From JAPXRI01 sp033813635 (GTDB lineage: Bacteria; Bacillota; Clostridia; Oscillospirales; QAMX01): a stretch of DNA of 64,000 bases. The position numbers and the translations under genes are program-made. This document shows, piece after piece, positions 23,962 to 32,465 of the stretch. The stretch is taken from positions 1-64,000 of the forward strand of contig JAPXRI010000003.1 in NCBI GenBank assembly GCA_033813635.1, given 5' to 3'. The notes beneath the pieces are model-generated. The model was not told where the DNA came from. It was given only the letters and a program-made list of their open reading frames with translations, and searched no databases. Positions within the stretch are counted from its first letter, which is position 1. Each line of letters opens with the position of its first letter.

Positions 23962-24967
23962 CTTTAGATTCTCCTTCATCGCCTGATCCGGCGGGCGCGC
24001 TTTCCGCCTTCACTTCACCGGTGGTCACTACCGGCGCTTTTTTAGCTGCAACGGCCGGGAGCTCTTTGCCGTATTTCTTTTTCGCCACATAGATGAGCAG
24101 CGGCTCCTGTGCGGCCGACAGAATGTTGTTCAAAATCCAGTATACGGTAACGCCGGCCGGCAGCGTAAAGCCGAACACAAGCGACATCAGCGGCATGAAA
24201 TACATCATTGTCTTCGCCGATTTCGCCGCGCTAGCCGCGGCTTCGTTTCCGGTGTTCGGCACGGCATTGTACTTCTGTGACACCCAGCTCATCCCGTATG
24301 CGGTCAGAGCCGACAGAATGGGCAGAATAATAAGCAGATTGATCGGATTATAGGTCGGCATGTCACCGAGATCCAGGCCCAAAAACATAAAATCAATCCC
24401 GAACACGCCGGGATACGCGGTTGAAAGGGCTTCCGTATTTCCCTCAAGAGCCTGGGCAACGTTGAGCTCGTTGAGCTTTCCGGTTTCGAGCTGATTTCTC
24501 AAAGTCTCTATCCATACCGTGCCCTTGCCGGTAACGTCCACATAGGTCTGTTCGTCATAGCTTTGCACGAGCGCTTGGGCGATCTCCGTCACCTGCTCGC
24601 TTTTCTGATTCATCAGGTAGGTCACCGGACGGTAAACGACACCATACAGGCCAAAAACCATAACGATCATCAGAATCGACGGAAGGCAGCCGCCGAGCAT
24701 GCTGACGCCTTCTTCCTTGTAGAGCTTTTGGACCTCCTCGGAATACTTCTGTTTGTTGTTCTTATATTTCTTTTCAAGCGCCGCCATCTTCGGCGCTATT
24801 CTCTGCTGGTCCATGACCCCTTTTTTGCTTTTAAGCTGGAGGGGAAACATTAAAAGCTTTGTGATAACCGTAAATATGATTATGGCCAGACCGAAATTTG
24901 TCGTAATCATGCTCATAATGAATTTCATGATATAGGCAAAGATATCGGTCACTATCGGGATATACAT
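23954..24967 (-). CDS. yidC: membrane protein insertase YidC/Oxa1 (SpoIIIJ type)
   Basis: 337 aa. It has an N-terminal membrane segment, ITKLLMFPLQLKSKKG with the following cytoplasmic hairpin (PKMAALEKKYKNNKQKY), the signature GGCLPSILMIVMVFGLY, and later helices ending in TVYWILNNILSAAQEPLL, plus an acidic Ala/Glu tail. The external loop after helix 2 (about 130-185) is longer than in Bacillus. It inserts and folds membrane proteins, alone or with SecYEG. No clear lipobox is present at the N-terminus. It lies in the conserved rpmH-rnpA-yidD-yidC-jag order. Confidence 0.95.
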   Translation of the reverse strand: MYIPIVTDIFAYIMKFIMSMITTNFGLAIIIFTVITKLLMFPLQLKSKKGVMDQQRIAPKMAALEKKYKNNKQKYSEEVQKLYKEEGVSMLGGCLPSILMIVMVFGLYGVVYRPVTYLMNQKSEQVTEIAQALVQSYDEQTYVDVTGKGTVWIETLRNQLETGKLNELNVAQALEGNTEALSTAYPGVFGIDFMFLGLDLGDMPTYNPINLLIILPILSALTAYGMSWVSQKYNAVPNTGNEAAASAAKSAKTMMYFMPLMSLVFGFTLPAGVTVYWILNNILSAAQEPLLIYVAKKKYGKELPAVAAKKAPVVTTGEVKAESAPAGSGDEGESKDE

Positions 24968-24995
24968 AGATCTCCTCCGTATGTGTCAATATTCG

Positions 24996-25205
24996 TCACG
25001 GTACCGGGTCGTATCCTCCCGGCCTCAGCGGATTGCATCTCAGAACCCTCCGGAGTGCTAGCCAGCCGCCTTTCAGCGCGCCGTACTTTTCCACCGCCTC
25101 GGCCGCGTACGCCGAGCAGGTGGGTATATAGCGGCAGCAGGGCTTTTTGTATGGGGAAATACCGGTACGGTAAAATTCAATCATTCCTATGAGAATCTTC
25201 TTCAT
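24996..25205 (-). CDS. yidD: YidD membrane-protein insertion factor
   Basis: 69 aa with the complete YidD signature: LIGMIEFYRTGISPYKK, CRYIPTCSAYAAEAVEKYG and LALRRVLRCNPLRPGGYDP, including the conserved cysteines. It is a small amphipathic membrane-associated protein that aids YidC-dependent insertion. Its start lies inside the end of rnpA (29-base overlap), the usual coupling. Confidence 0.95.
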   Translation of the reverse strand: MKKILIGMIEFYRTGISPYKKPCCRYIPTCSAYAAEAVEKYGALKGGWLALRRVLRCNPLRPGGYDPVP

Positions 25206-25605
25206 TCCGCACCTCCCGTACTCTTTCGCGCGGCGGCTTCATCGCGCCTTTTTCGTGTTCGCAAAAAACGCCCGATAAAAGTCCGCACGCGCATAAAAGA
25301 TGTTGAAGGTCTTCTTTTTGCTCTTGAAAACCGCCGGAAATGGCTCTGATGCGAGCGACGATAACGATGTCATGTCCGGGTGAAATTCCGGCCTCCGCAA
25401 GCCGGATAATTTCGCGGATGCGTCTCCTGACCCGGTTGCGGACAACGGCCTTGCCGAGCTTTGTGCTCGCCGTTATTCCGATTCTTGTCTGTTTTTTTCC
25501 GTTTTTCCGGTAATACAGCGCAAAATACGGTGAAACGCTTCTTTTCCCTCTGTTGTAGAGCTTTTGGAAAATTCTGTTATCCTTAAGTGAAACGGTATAT
25601 TTCAC
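25177..25605 (-). CDS. rnpA: ribonuclease P protein component
   Basis: 142 aa. The basic signature VVRNRVRRRIREIIRL is the RNA-binding RNR motif, preceded by YFALYYRKNGKKQTRIGIT. It helps the RNA subunit (rnpB at 42320) bind precursor tRNA. The C-terminus is about 25 residues longer than usual (ending RERVREVRNEEDSHRND), because the frame runs into yidD. Confidence 0.95.
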   Translation of the reverse strand: MKYTVSLKDNRIFQKLYNRGKRSVSPYFALYYRKNGKKQTRIGITASTKLGKAVVRNRVRRRIREIIRLAEAGISPGHDIVIVARIRAISGGFQEQKEDLQHLLCACGLLSGVFCEHEKGAMKPPRERVREVRNEEDSHRND

Positions 25606-25670
25606 CGCTTTACACTCCTCCCGATTTTCTCGATGCGGGAGCTTGCCGGCGAACAGCCCCGGTCAGGTTT

Positions 25671-25805
25671 TTAGTGGGTCAGTCTTGCTCTGCCTTTCGC
25701 GCGTCTCCTCGCCAATACCTTGCGGCCGTTCGCCGTGCGCATTCTTTTGCGGAAACCCGCTTCCTTGCTTCTCTGTCTCTTTTTTGGCTGATATGTCATA
25801 AGCAT
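25671..25805 (-). CDS. rpmH: 50S ribosomal protein L34
   Basis: 44 aa, read directly from the sequence: MLMTYQPKKRQRSKEAGF, then RKRMRTANGRKVLARRR and KGRARLTH, the full L34 pattern. A perfect GGAGG lies 8 bases upstream of ATG 25805; a second in-frame ATG is at 25799. It begins the cluster with rnpA, yidD, yidC and jag and has a strong promoter at 25853-25882. In many Firmicutes rpmH is the direct divergent neighbour of dnaA; here three genes intervene. Confidence 0.97.
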   Translation of the reverse strand: MLMTYQPKKRQRSKEAGFRKRMRTANGRKVLARRRAKGRARLTH

Positions 25806-25852
25806 ATTGTTTTCACCTCCGCCGTTGTTTTTGGATATTCACGTAGAGTTTA

Positions 25853-25882
25853 ATTATATACCATATCGGTTTTTCATGTCAA
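25853..25882 (-). promoter_or_regulatory. rpmH promoter
   Basis: Minus strand: TTGACA (25882-25877), 18 bases, TATAAT (25858-25853), within TATGGTATATAAT. It lies about 50 bases upstream of rpmH, inside an AT-rich spacer. Confidence 0.85.
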
Positions 25883-25935
25883 TATTTATTATGTATTTTG
25901 GCGTGTAATGCGCGTCTTGCCTACTGCTTTACGGC

Positions 25936-26862
25936 TTAATCCCTGCCAATCTCTGACAGAACGCCGATCTGCGCGGGGTCCAGATGCCCGTCCCTGAATA
26001 AGATAACGTCCACCGTGACGACTCCGCCGCGCGAATGCACCCTTTTTACATATTCCCGCATATAAGCCCCGTCATACCTGCAGCCAGGCCTACACCAGCC
26101 GTTCCACGGCGTATCCGGGCTTTCGCCGAGATAGCTCAGAATATGCCACTGCTTTCCGCCGACAAAACGCGTGTCCGGCAGATCCTCGAACGCATTCATC
26201 TCACCGCATGTGTAATCCTCGCAGTCGGCGTAAGCCTCCACACGTTTTTCGACGCCGCGATTCAGCGCGATGATCGCGTCGGGATTCCCGGTGCGGAGCC
26301 CGCGCGCGAGGATTTCGAGCTTTTTCTGGTCGTAGCCGATCTGTTTATAGCAGCCGTCGACCCACCAGCCTTTGACCTTTTTCCCGTAACGCCGGGAATA
26401 CTCGGCGCCGGTCGCCGCCCATTTTTCAACGAAGCCCTGTCCGACCGGTTCGTTCTGCGTTGTGTAACCGTACGCAGAGCCGGCTTTCGGGTCGTCAAGC
26501 GGCCCGTCCCCGGTCCAGTACAGCATCAGGTCTATGCCGCGTTTAGACAGTGATTCATACAGGTCGGTGACAAGATCCCTTTTCGCGCAGGCCTCCCCGG
26601 GCTGATACCCCGTTATACCGTCGAAAACCGCGTTCGGCGCGCACATAAAACGCGTACGCTGCATCATCGTGAATATCAGGTATCCTACTCCGGCGGCTTC
26701 AAGATCCGACGCGAGCTTTTCCGTGTCAATCTCGGACACGCACACGTCCCACGCGGTCGATTTTCCCATGCTCGCCCTGCCGCCGGAATTCTGGCAGCCG
26801 TTTAGATAATGGGTAAATACGCCCCATCTTTTTTCGTAAAACCAGTCCGACCTATGCGCGAT
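25936..26862 (-). CDS. putative sugar hydrolase (fucosidase-like barrel) without a normal start codon
   Basis: About 308 residues. The conserved N-terminal strand RSDWFYEKRWGVFTHYLNG resembles the WF...KFGIFIHWG start of GH29 alpha-L-fucosidases. Later blocks are LIFTMMQRTRFMCAPN, YYWTG-like DLMLYWTGDGPL and KVKGWWVDGCY with a candidate catalytic Asp. The N-terminal block is in frame but lies upstream of the first in-frame ATG (26769). Before it, AGGAGGG (26877-26871) is followed by ACG at 26868 and ATC at 26862, and I use the latter as nominal start. It follows the larger hydrolase-like gene by about 50 bases. Function is inferred only from fold-level resemblance. Confidence 0.55.
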   Translation of the reverse strand: MAHRSDWFYEKRWGVFTHYLNGCQNSGGRASMGKSTAWDVCVSEIDTEKLASDLEAAGVGYLIFTMMQRTRFMCAPNAVFDGITGYQPGEACAKRDLVTDLYESLSKRGIDLMLYWTGDGPLDDPKAGSAYGYTTQNEPVGQGFVEKWAATGAEYSRRYGKKVKGWWVDGCYKQIGYDQKKLEILARGLRTGNPDAIIALNRGVEKRVEAYADCEDYTCGEMNAFEDLPDTRFVGGKQWHILSYLGESPDTPWNGWCRPGCRYDGAYMREYVKRVHSRGGVVTVDVILFRDGHLDPAQIGVLSEIGRD

Positions 26863-26911
26863 TTCCGTTTCCCTCCTCCCATTTCGTCTATAGAAGCCAG
26901 AAGGCCACGAC

Positions 26912-28558
26912 TTACCGGCAGGGCGGTCTGACCCTGCAGTGGTACATATCCCCGTCGTAGACCTCCATGCAGTGGTAAATGCCTATGATCTCACGGAAAG
27001 CGGCCTGAACTTCCGCATCGTCCGCCAGCAGCTTTTCCCAGCCGCCCCATCTCGCATCTTTGCCTAGTGTCTCCGACGCGATCCTGTAGCGCCTCGCGTC
27101 GACCAGCGCCCTCAGATAAACCTGCCTCCAGCGCCAGCGGCGTTTTGCCTCCGGAGACAACTCATTGTCTATCATGCATGCCAGAGAATAAGCCTTACTC
27201 GCGTCCTCCGGGTCGCAGAAGCCGTTCAGGGCGACGCTTTCGTGCGTTTTTTCGATCAGCGAGATCAACTGGACAAATAGCTCCGTCTTTTCGATTCCAA
27301 GCTCGTACCCGGCATACGCTTTAAGTGTGTCCTCCGGCTCGGTTTTTCCGTTGAAGTAAAGCCCGGAGATAATTGCTTTGTTGATATCCTCAAATATCCC
27401 CTCCGAATACGCAAACCCGCCGTCAAGCTTCCCCTCCGTCTGCCGCCACAACCGTGTGAAACGCTCCGGCAGCGCGGTCGCGCCGAAACCGCCCCAGGGG
27501 AAGAGCCCCCACATCGAGATCTCCGGGAACGAGATCAGCGGTAAACCGCCCGGCACGCCCTTTTCAAGCGGATACCTCGGAAAATCCTCGTGCGCCCCCG
27601 CCAGAATCAGATCGCACCATTTTTCGTTTTTCAGGGAATCCGTAAGCGCCTCCCACTCGCCCTCGTACGGGGTGTCGAAAGTCCACGTGGAAACGCACCT
27701 CGCCGCGTCCGGGAAATGCTTCTTCGAGACGGTAAACGCCTGTTTAGAACCCCTGATATAGCCGTTTGCGCCCCACGGAGAGCAGCTTTCACAGCCGCAG
27801 CCGCCCTCGTCGTAAGGCCAGACCATCAACATATCGACGGAGCTCCCCGCGAGACCGGCAAGGTACCGGTCGTTAACGCCGTTGACATATTCCTGTGCGC
27901 CCGGCTTTGACAGGCACATTACATTCCCGCTGTTCCCGTGTCTCCCGAGCTCGTCCTTAAGCGGGACGATCGCGTACTCCCTCGGATAGTCCTTATATGC
28001 GGTATTGACGTTCAGCGTCGTACAGGTTTTCAGGCCGACCTTCTTCGCGATATTCAGAAGGTCGGCAAGTCTTTTCACCTGCGCTTTGAACTCCGGGCTT
28101 GTCTCGCTCTCAAGATCAATCGCCGGATAAACCGCCATCAGATAGTTATATCCCCAGAGCGCGAGGTCCTCGAGATATCTCTCTATCTCCGGAAGAGTCG
28201 CAACGTGGTAAAAATTATGGAAATGCGAAGCAAAATAAATCCCCCTGACCGAGCACTCCGGGACTACAACGCCGCTTTGCACACAGAGTTCGGCGCCGTC
28301 CTTCGTATAACAGATCCCGCGGAGAAATTTACCGGCGCCGTGAAGAAAGCCGGCTTTGTCACACGCGGTGATTACGACCGATTCGCCGTGTTCCGTTATC
28401 GCGAAAGCGCCCTCCGGCAGGCTGCGGTCCGTATCAAAAATAACACGCGCCCCGTCGTCGGAAAGGGAAAACCCTCTCTCCTTAAGGCGTGTTTTCATAA
28501 CTTCCGCGGCTTTTGCGCAGTTCTCGCCGGATACTTTGATGTCAAATGATTTCACCAT
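26912..28558 (-). CDS. glycoside-hydrolase-like protein (GH20/GH67-type N-terminal domain)
   Basis: 548 aa. The N-terminus (about 1-90, with ACDKAGFLHGAGKFLRGI) resembles the accessory domain that precedes GH20, GH67 and DUF4838 barrels. The following barrel carries SVRGIYFASHFHNFYHV, LWGYNYLMAVYP and VWPYDEGGCGCESC, a cysteine cluster seen in DUF4838-like proteins. Two adjacent acidic residues (DE in YDEGG) are candidate catalytic groups. No signal peptide, so probably cytoplasmic and acting on imported oligosaccharides or glycosides. It starts 9 bases after the lipid kinase gene and precedes the second hydrolase-like gene. The exact substrate is unknown. Confidence 0.65.
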   Translation of the reverse strand: MVKSFDIKVSGENCAKAAEVMKTRLKERGFSLSDDGARVIFDTDRSLPEGAFAITEHGESVVITACDKAGFLHGAGKFLRGICYTKDGAELCVQSGVVVPECSVRGIYFASHFHNFYHVATLPEIERYLEDLALWGYNYLMAVYPAIDLESETSPEFKAQVKRLADLLNIAKKVGLKTCTTLNVNTAYKDYPREYAIVPLKDELGRHGNSGNVMCLSKPGAQEYVNGVNDRYLAGLAGSSVDMLMVWPYDEGGCGCESCSPWGANGYIRGSKQAFTVSKKHFPDAARCVSTWTFDTPYEGEWEALTDSLKNEKWCDLILAGAHEDFPRYPLEKGVPGGLPLISFPEISMWGLFPWGGFGATALPERFTRLWRQTEGKLDGGFAYSEGIFEDINKAIISGLYFNGKTEPEDTLKAYAGYELGIEKTELFVQLISLIEKTHESVALNGFCDPEDASKAYSLACMIDNELSPEAKRRWRWRQVYLRALVDARRYRIASETLGKDARWGGWEKLLADDAEVQAAFREIIGIYHCMEVYDGDMYHCRVRPPCR

Positions 28559-28567
28559 ATTTATTTC

Positions 28568-29512
28568 TCAGGCGAACGCCTTTTCCTTTCTTATCACGCT
28601 CGAGGCTCCGGCCGGAAGCCCGAACAGAATCTTTTTGTCGGACAGCGTTATCAATACGTTCTTTTCGAAATATACCTCGCCGTCCACGTTAACGGCGACC
28701 GGCTTCTCGGACGTCAGCTCAAGGGCCCTGCCGGAGAGGCGCGTGAAATACTTCATGATCTCGCGGTAGCGCCCTTCCCTGTACTTATTGACCACCTTGG
28801 CGATCACAAAGCGTGACAGCTTTTTGACGAGAAGAAAATCCAAGATGCCGTCGTTTGGCAGAGCCTCCGGGACCGGGTTGAAGCCGCCGCCGTAATGCGT
28901 GCCGTTCGCGGCGACGACTATCACATAATCCCCGTCGTACACCTGGTTGTTGACGCTGATACGGTATTTCTCGGCAATCTTTTTAAACAGGTTTGTGACG
29001 AGGGAAAGAATATAGGCGCCGCTGCCCGAAATCAGCGGAATGGTTTTGATTTTAGAGACCAGCGCGGACACCCTCGCGTCAAGCCCGACAGAGCAGATAT
29101 TCAGCGAGTACCTTCCGGCACATTCGATGACGTCCATCTCCTCTGACTCTCCGGAAATCAGCGCTTTCATGTCTGAAAAGCTCGCGGGATCGATCCTAAG
29201 CGATTTGATGAAATCGTTGCCGGTGCCGCAGGGGTAATGCGTTACCGACGCCTGCCTGAAGCCTATCGCCCCGTTCACAACCTCGTTCAGGGTGCCGTCC
29301 CCGCCGCAGGCCACGAACAGCAGCTCGCTGTCCGGGTTGTCCTTCGCGTATTCCCTGACGAAAGCTTCGCCGTCGCCGGGAGCTTTAGTTTTGTAGACTA
29401 TATACGGTCTGCCGTCCTCCTCCATGCAGGCGCGCGCGAGTTTTTCAATTTCCGCGCTTCTGTCACGTTTTCCGGCAGCCGGATTGATGATAAAGACTAT
29501 TTTTCTCTCCAA
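28568..29512 (-). CDS. diacylglycerol/lipid kinase family protein
   Basis: 314 aa of the DAGK catalytic family (DgkB/YegS): FIINPAAGKRDRSAE at the start, the nucleotide loop VACGGDGTLNEVVNGA near 80, CGTGNDFIKSL, and the C-terminal sandwich domain with PNDGILDFLLV. It phosphorylates diacylglycerol or a related lipid at the membrane. TTG at 29512 is the start (no closer alternative). The ribosome site is poor. Its promoter is at 29560-29588, divergent from dnaA, so the gene directly neighbours the origin and heads the operon with the two hydrolase-like genes. Confidence 0.88.
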   Translation of the reverse strand: MERKIVFIINPAAGKRDRSAEIEKLARACMEEDGRPYIVYKTKAPGDGEAFVREYAKDNPDSELLFVACGGDGTLNEVVNGAIGFRQASVTHYPCGTGNDFIKSLRIDPASFSDMKALISGESEEMDVIECAGRYSLNICSVGLDARVSALVSKIKTIPLISGSGAYILSLVTNLFKKIAEKYRISVNNQVYDGDYVIVVAANGTHYGGGFNPVPEALPNDGILDFLLVKKLSRFVIAKVVNKYREGRYREIMKYFTRLSGRALELTSEKPVAVNVDGEVYFEKNVLITLSDKKILFGLPAGASSVIRKEKAFA

Positions 29513-29559
29513 GCGTCACACCGTCCGACAAATAATAAAAGCACATAAAAACCGAAATT

Positions 29560-29588
29560 AGTATAGCATATTCGCAATTTCATTTCAA
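29560..29588 (-). promoter_or_regulatory. promoter of the lipid kinase-hydrolase operon
   Basis: Minus strand: TTGAAA (29588-29583), 17 bases, TATACT (29565-29560). It is divergent from the dnaA promoter, with about 90 bases between the two. Confidence 0.75.
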
Positions 29589-29674
29589 TCACCCAAAATA
29601 GGAGTTTTATTCGCTTCCCAGTCTTCAAAAAAACATACTCAGCCAAACATTACGTTTTTTCGGCGTTTCGACAT

Positions 29675-29703
29675 TTGCTTTTATGCCGATTTTCTGCTAT
29701 TAT
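29675..29703 (+). promoter_or_regulatory. dnaA promoter
   Basis: TTGCTT (29675-29680), 17 bases, TATTAT (29698-29703), then alternating TA. No DnaA box was found in the 225-base spacer upstream of dnaA, so classical autoregulation by boxes at this promoter is not evident. Confidence 0.65.
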
Positions 29704-29737
29704 ATATATACTGTTATACTATTTAATTAGGGGGTCA

Positions 29738-31069
29738 ATGATAGTGCGTTCGGCCGACGACGTTCTGAAAAGTTTGCTGTCCCTCCTTGAGCGCGACATC
29801 CAGAAGATGACCATAGACATATGGTTTTCCGACGCGAAAGCTGTGGAGTTAAGGCAGGACTGTTTTATTATAAGGACAAGCACCGCGTATAAAAAAGAGA
29901 TCATAATGTCGAGATACGGCGAGCTTGTCAAAAAAACTCTGTCCGAAATTTTCTCCTGCGATATGGACTTCATCGTTCTGGACAGCGAAGAGGATCCCCC
30001 CTCCCCTTCGGAAACGGAACAGTCTGCTGATCTACAGTACGAGCAAAAATACACCTTCGAGGATTTCGTGGTCGGCGCTTCCAACCGGTTCGCCCACGCC
30101 GCCGCCCTCGCCGTCGCCACGAATCCGGCGCGCGCGTACAACCCTCTTTTTATTTACGGGGGTTCCGGTCTCGGAAAAACTCACCTGATGAAGGCGATCT
30201 CAAACACCATCCACAGGGACAGACCGAATTTTCACATAGTCTACCTGAAAAGCGAGGACTTCACAAACGAGCTGATAACGGCGATACAGGTCAACAAAAC
30301 CGAAGAGTTCCGCAGCAAATACCGCCTCGCGGATATCCTCCTGCTCGACGACGTCCAGTTTCTCACAGGAAAAATCCAGACCCAGGAGGAGTTTTTCCAT
30401 ACCTTCAACACCCTCTTCGACGCCCACAAACAGATCGTATTAACCTCCGACCGTCCGCCGAGAGAGATTTACACCCTTGAGAAAAGGCTTCAGTCCCGGT
30501 TTGAAATGGGGCTTCTGGCGGACATACAGCCTCCGGACTACGAGACTAGAATCGCCATACTTAAGCAGAAGCTCGACCGCCTCCACCTGTCGCTGTCCGA
30601 CAGCCTTCTGAAATACATCGCCACAAACGTCACGGCGAATATCCGGCAGCTGGAAGGCATAGTCAACCACATCAACGCGGACCACGATCTCGAGGGAGGG
30701 GAGATCACGCTGGACATGGTAAGGCGGGCGATCAAGGATATTTTGATCGGAACCGGCACAAAACCGACAGCCTCGCTTATTATCGAGGAAGTCTGCAAAT
30801 ACTACAATATAACGCCGGACCGCATGAAAATCAAAAAGCAGAGCAAGGATGTAGTCCTCCCGCGCCAGATCGCCAGCTACATCCTCCAGCAGCTGACCGA
30901 CCTCTCGCTGGTGGATATCGGCAGAGAACTCGGCGGCCAGCACCACACCACTGTAATCAACTCGATCAACAAGATAAAAAACGAAATGAGGGACAACCCG
31001 GAGCTCAGCAACGTAATCAAGGACCTCATCAGTAACTTAAGCGAGCCCGACGCTTCCACAAGATTATGA
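29738..31069 (+). CDS. dnaA: chromosomal replication initiator DnaA
   Basis: 443 aa. Domain I about 1-80, a short acidic linker (DSEEDPPSPSETEQS), the AAA+ core with Walker A YGGSGLGKTHLMKA and Walker B ILLLDDVQFLTGK, and domain IV with the DNA-binding signature ELGGQHHTTVINSI. It binds DnaA boxes and melts oriC. ATG at 29738 is only 3 bases after AGGGGG; the in-frame GTG at 29744 has better spacing (9) and could be the true start. An upstream frame to 29675 overlaps the promoter and is rejected. dnaN follows after 250 bases. Confidence 0.98.
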   Translation: MIVRSADDVLKSLLSLLERDIQKMTIDIWFSDAKAVELRQDCFIIRTSTAYKKEIIMSRYGELVKKTLSEIFSCDMDFIVLDSEEDPPSPSETEQSADLQYEQKYTFEDFVVGASNRFAHAAALAVATNPARAYNPLFIYGGSGLGKTHLMKAISNTIHRDRPNFHIVYLKSEDFTNELITAIQVNKTEEFRSKYRLADILLLDDVQFLTGKIQTQEEFFHTFNTLFDAHKQIVLTSDRPPREIYTLEKRLQSRFEMGLLADIQPPDYETRIAILKQKLDRLHLSLSDSLLKYIATNVTANIRQLEGIVNHINADHDLEGGEITLDMVRRAIKDILIGTGTKPTASLIIEEVCKYYNITPDRMKIKKQSKDVVLPRQIASYILQQLTDLSLVDIGRELGGQHHTTVINSINKIKNEMRDNPELSNVIKDLISNLSEPDASTRL

Positions 31070-31071
31070 AC

Positions 31072-31210
31072 ATCCACAGCCGGACGCTTCCACTTTTTAC
31101 ACACGCCCGAAAGCGTCCGATGTGGACTGTTGAAATCAAAAGCTGTTTTTCAACAGGTGCTGTGAAATCCGTTTCCATATTTTTCCTAAGGGCGCTCCCG
31201 ATTTTCAACA
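31072..31210. other. probable oriC: degenerate DnaA-box array between dnaA and dnaN
   Basis: The 250-base dnaA-dnaN spacer holds several box-like 9-mers: ATCCACA at 31072-31078, TTTTACACA at 31095-31103, TGTGGACTG at 31121-31129 running into TGTTGAAAT at 31128-31136, TTTTCAACA at 31147-31155 and again at 31202-31210. The consensus TTATCCACA is absent. TTTTCAACA-type boxes are common in clostridial origins. An inverted repeat GGACGCTT/AAGCGTCC spans 31082-31118 around two of them. An AT-rich stretch (about 31228-31260) before dnaN is a candidate unwinding element. Gene orientation also switches here. Confidence 0.6.
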
Positions 31211-31319
31211 GCATTGACAGCCCCTACTGCTACTACGATAAACAAATAATTAAAAATACGGCCAAGGGAGATATTCTCCGCGCCGGGGTTCCCCTGCCGA
31301 CTGAAAGGAAAATCGCCAA

Positions 31320-32417
31320 ATGAAATTTTACTGCCCGAAAACTCCCCTTCAGGATGCCGTCTCAACGGCAATAAAAGCCGCCTCCGCCAAAAGCGCCATC
31401 CCGGCTCTCGAAGGTCTGCTTATCAAAGCCGACGATACGGTGACAATCAGCGGCTATAACCTCGAAATCGGAATCATCTGCAAAATAGACGCCACCGTCA
31501 CGGAAAAAGGCAGCGCGATTTTCAACGCGAAGCTCTTTTCCGAGATTGTCCGCAAGCTCCCCAACGACACGGTCTACATAACGGTTGACGAGGACAATAA
31601 GATCACGATAAAATGCGGTCTCTCGGTATTTGACCTCAACTCAATCCCGGCCGAGGAATATCCAGAGCTGCCGATCGTGGACAGCGAGCAGAAAATCACC
31701 GTCCCAGCCGGAAAACTCCGCCCGATGATCTCGAAAACCGTTTTCGCCACCTCAATGAGTGAGGCGAAGCCGATTATCACCGGTTCCCTGTTTGACATCA
31801 ACGGAAATTCGTTCCGCATCGTATCCACTGACAGGTTCAGGCTCGCTGTATGCGAGGAGGAACTCGTCTCCGCGGAGGCCGGCGTATTCCATTTTGTTAT
31901 CCCGGCGAACACTTTGCGCGAAATAGAAAAAATCATCGGCGACGGCGACGATGACGTCACAATAAACCTCGCGAAAAAGCACACTCTGATCGAATTCGGA
32001 CAGACCGTCATTATCTCCCGCCTCCTTGAAGGCCAGTTCTTTAAATATGAAAACTCCCTCGCCATGCCGGTAAAGAACAGCGTCACTGTAAAAACCGAGA
32101 GCTTCACCGAGAGCGTAGAGAGAGTGACGCCGGTCATCAACGAAAAGCTGAAAAACGCGCTGATCTGCAAATTTGAGGACGGATCAATCAAGCTCTCCTA
32201 TACCTCCGCGATCGCGCGGGCGTACGATGAATGCCCCTTTGAAGGCACCTGTGAAAACATTGAGATCGGACTCTCCAACAAATACCTGCTGGACGCGCTC
32301 CACGCAATCGACGACGAGGAGATAAGACTCGAATTCAGCAGTCCGTTCTCTCCGTTCATCATCAGACCCACGGAGGGGAACTACTTCTTCTACATGATAG
32401 CGCCCGTCAACCAGTAA
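31320..32417 (+). CDS. dnaN: DNA polymerase III sliding clamp (beta subunit)
   Basis: 365 aa made of three similar clamp domains (about 1-120, 125-245, 246-365), starting MKFYCPKTPLQDAVSTA and ending in the family's FIIRP...YMIAPVNQ strand. It forms the dimeric ring that tethers polymerase III. ATG at 31320 lies behind GAAAGGAAA. It sits in the classical dnaA-dnaN-yaaA-recF order. Confidence 0.98.
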   Translation: MKFYCPKTPLQDAVSTAIKAASAKSAIPALEGLLIKADDTVTISGYNLEIGIICKIDATVTEKGSAIFNAKLFSEIVRKLPNDTVYITVDEDNKITIKCGLSVFDLNSIPAEEYPELPIVDSEQKITVPAGKLRPMISKTVFATSMSEAKPIITGSLFDINGNSFRIVSTDRFRLAVCEEELVSAEAGVFHFVIPANTLREIEKIIGDGDDDVTINLAKKHTLIEFGQTVIISRLLEGQFFKYENSLAMPVKNSVTVKTESFTESVERVTPVINEKLKNALICKFEDGSIKLSYTSAIARAYDECPFEGTCENIEIGLSNKYLLDALHAIDDEEIRLEFSSPFSPFIIRPTEGNYFFYMIAPVNQ

Positions 32418-32465
32418 TAGTGGCCGGATTTTCAATCAATCTTTTAAAAAAGAATGGTCATAAAT

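Noticed and set aside
25239..25445. Alternative frame in rnpA suggesting a frameshift (VFKSKKKTFNIFYARADF...)
   Set aside because: The main frame keeps the expected F.E...L..LL...GLL pattern at the rnpA C-terminus, so no frameshift is needed.
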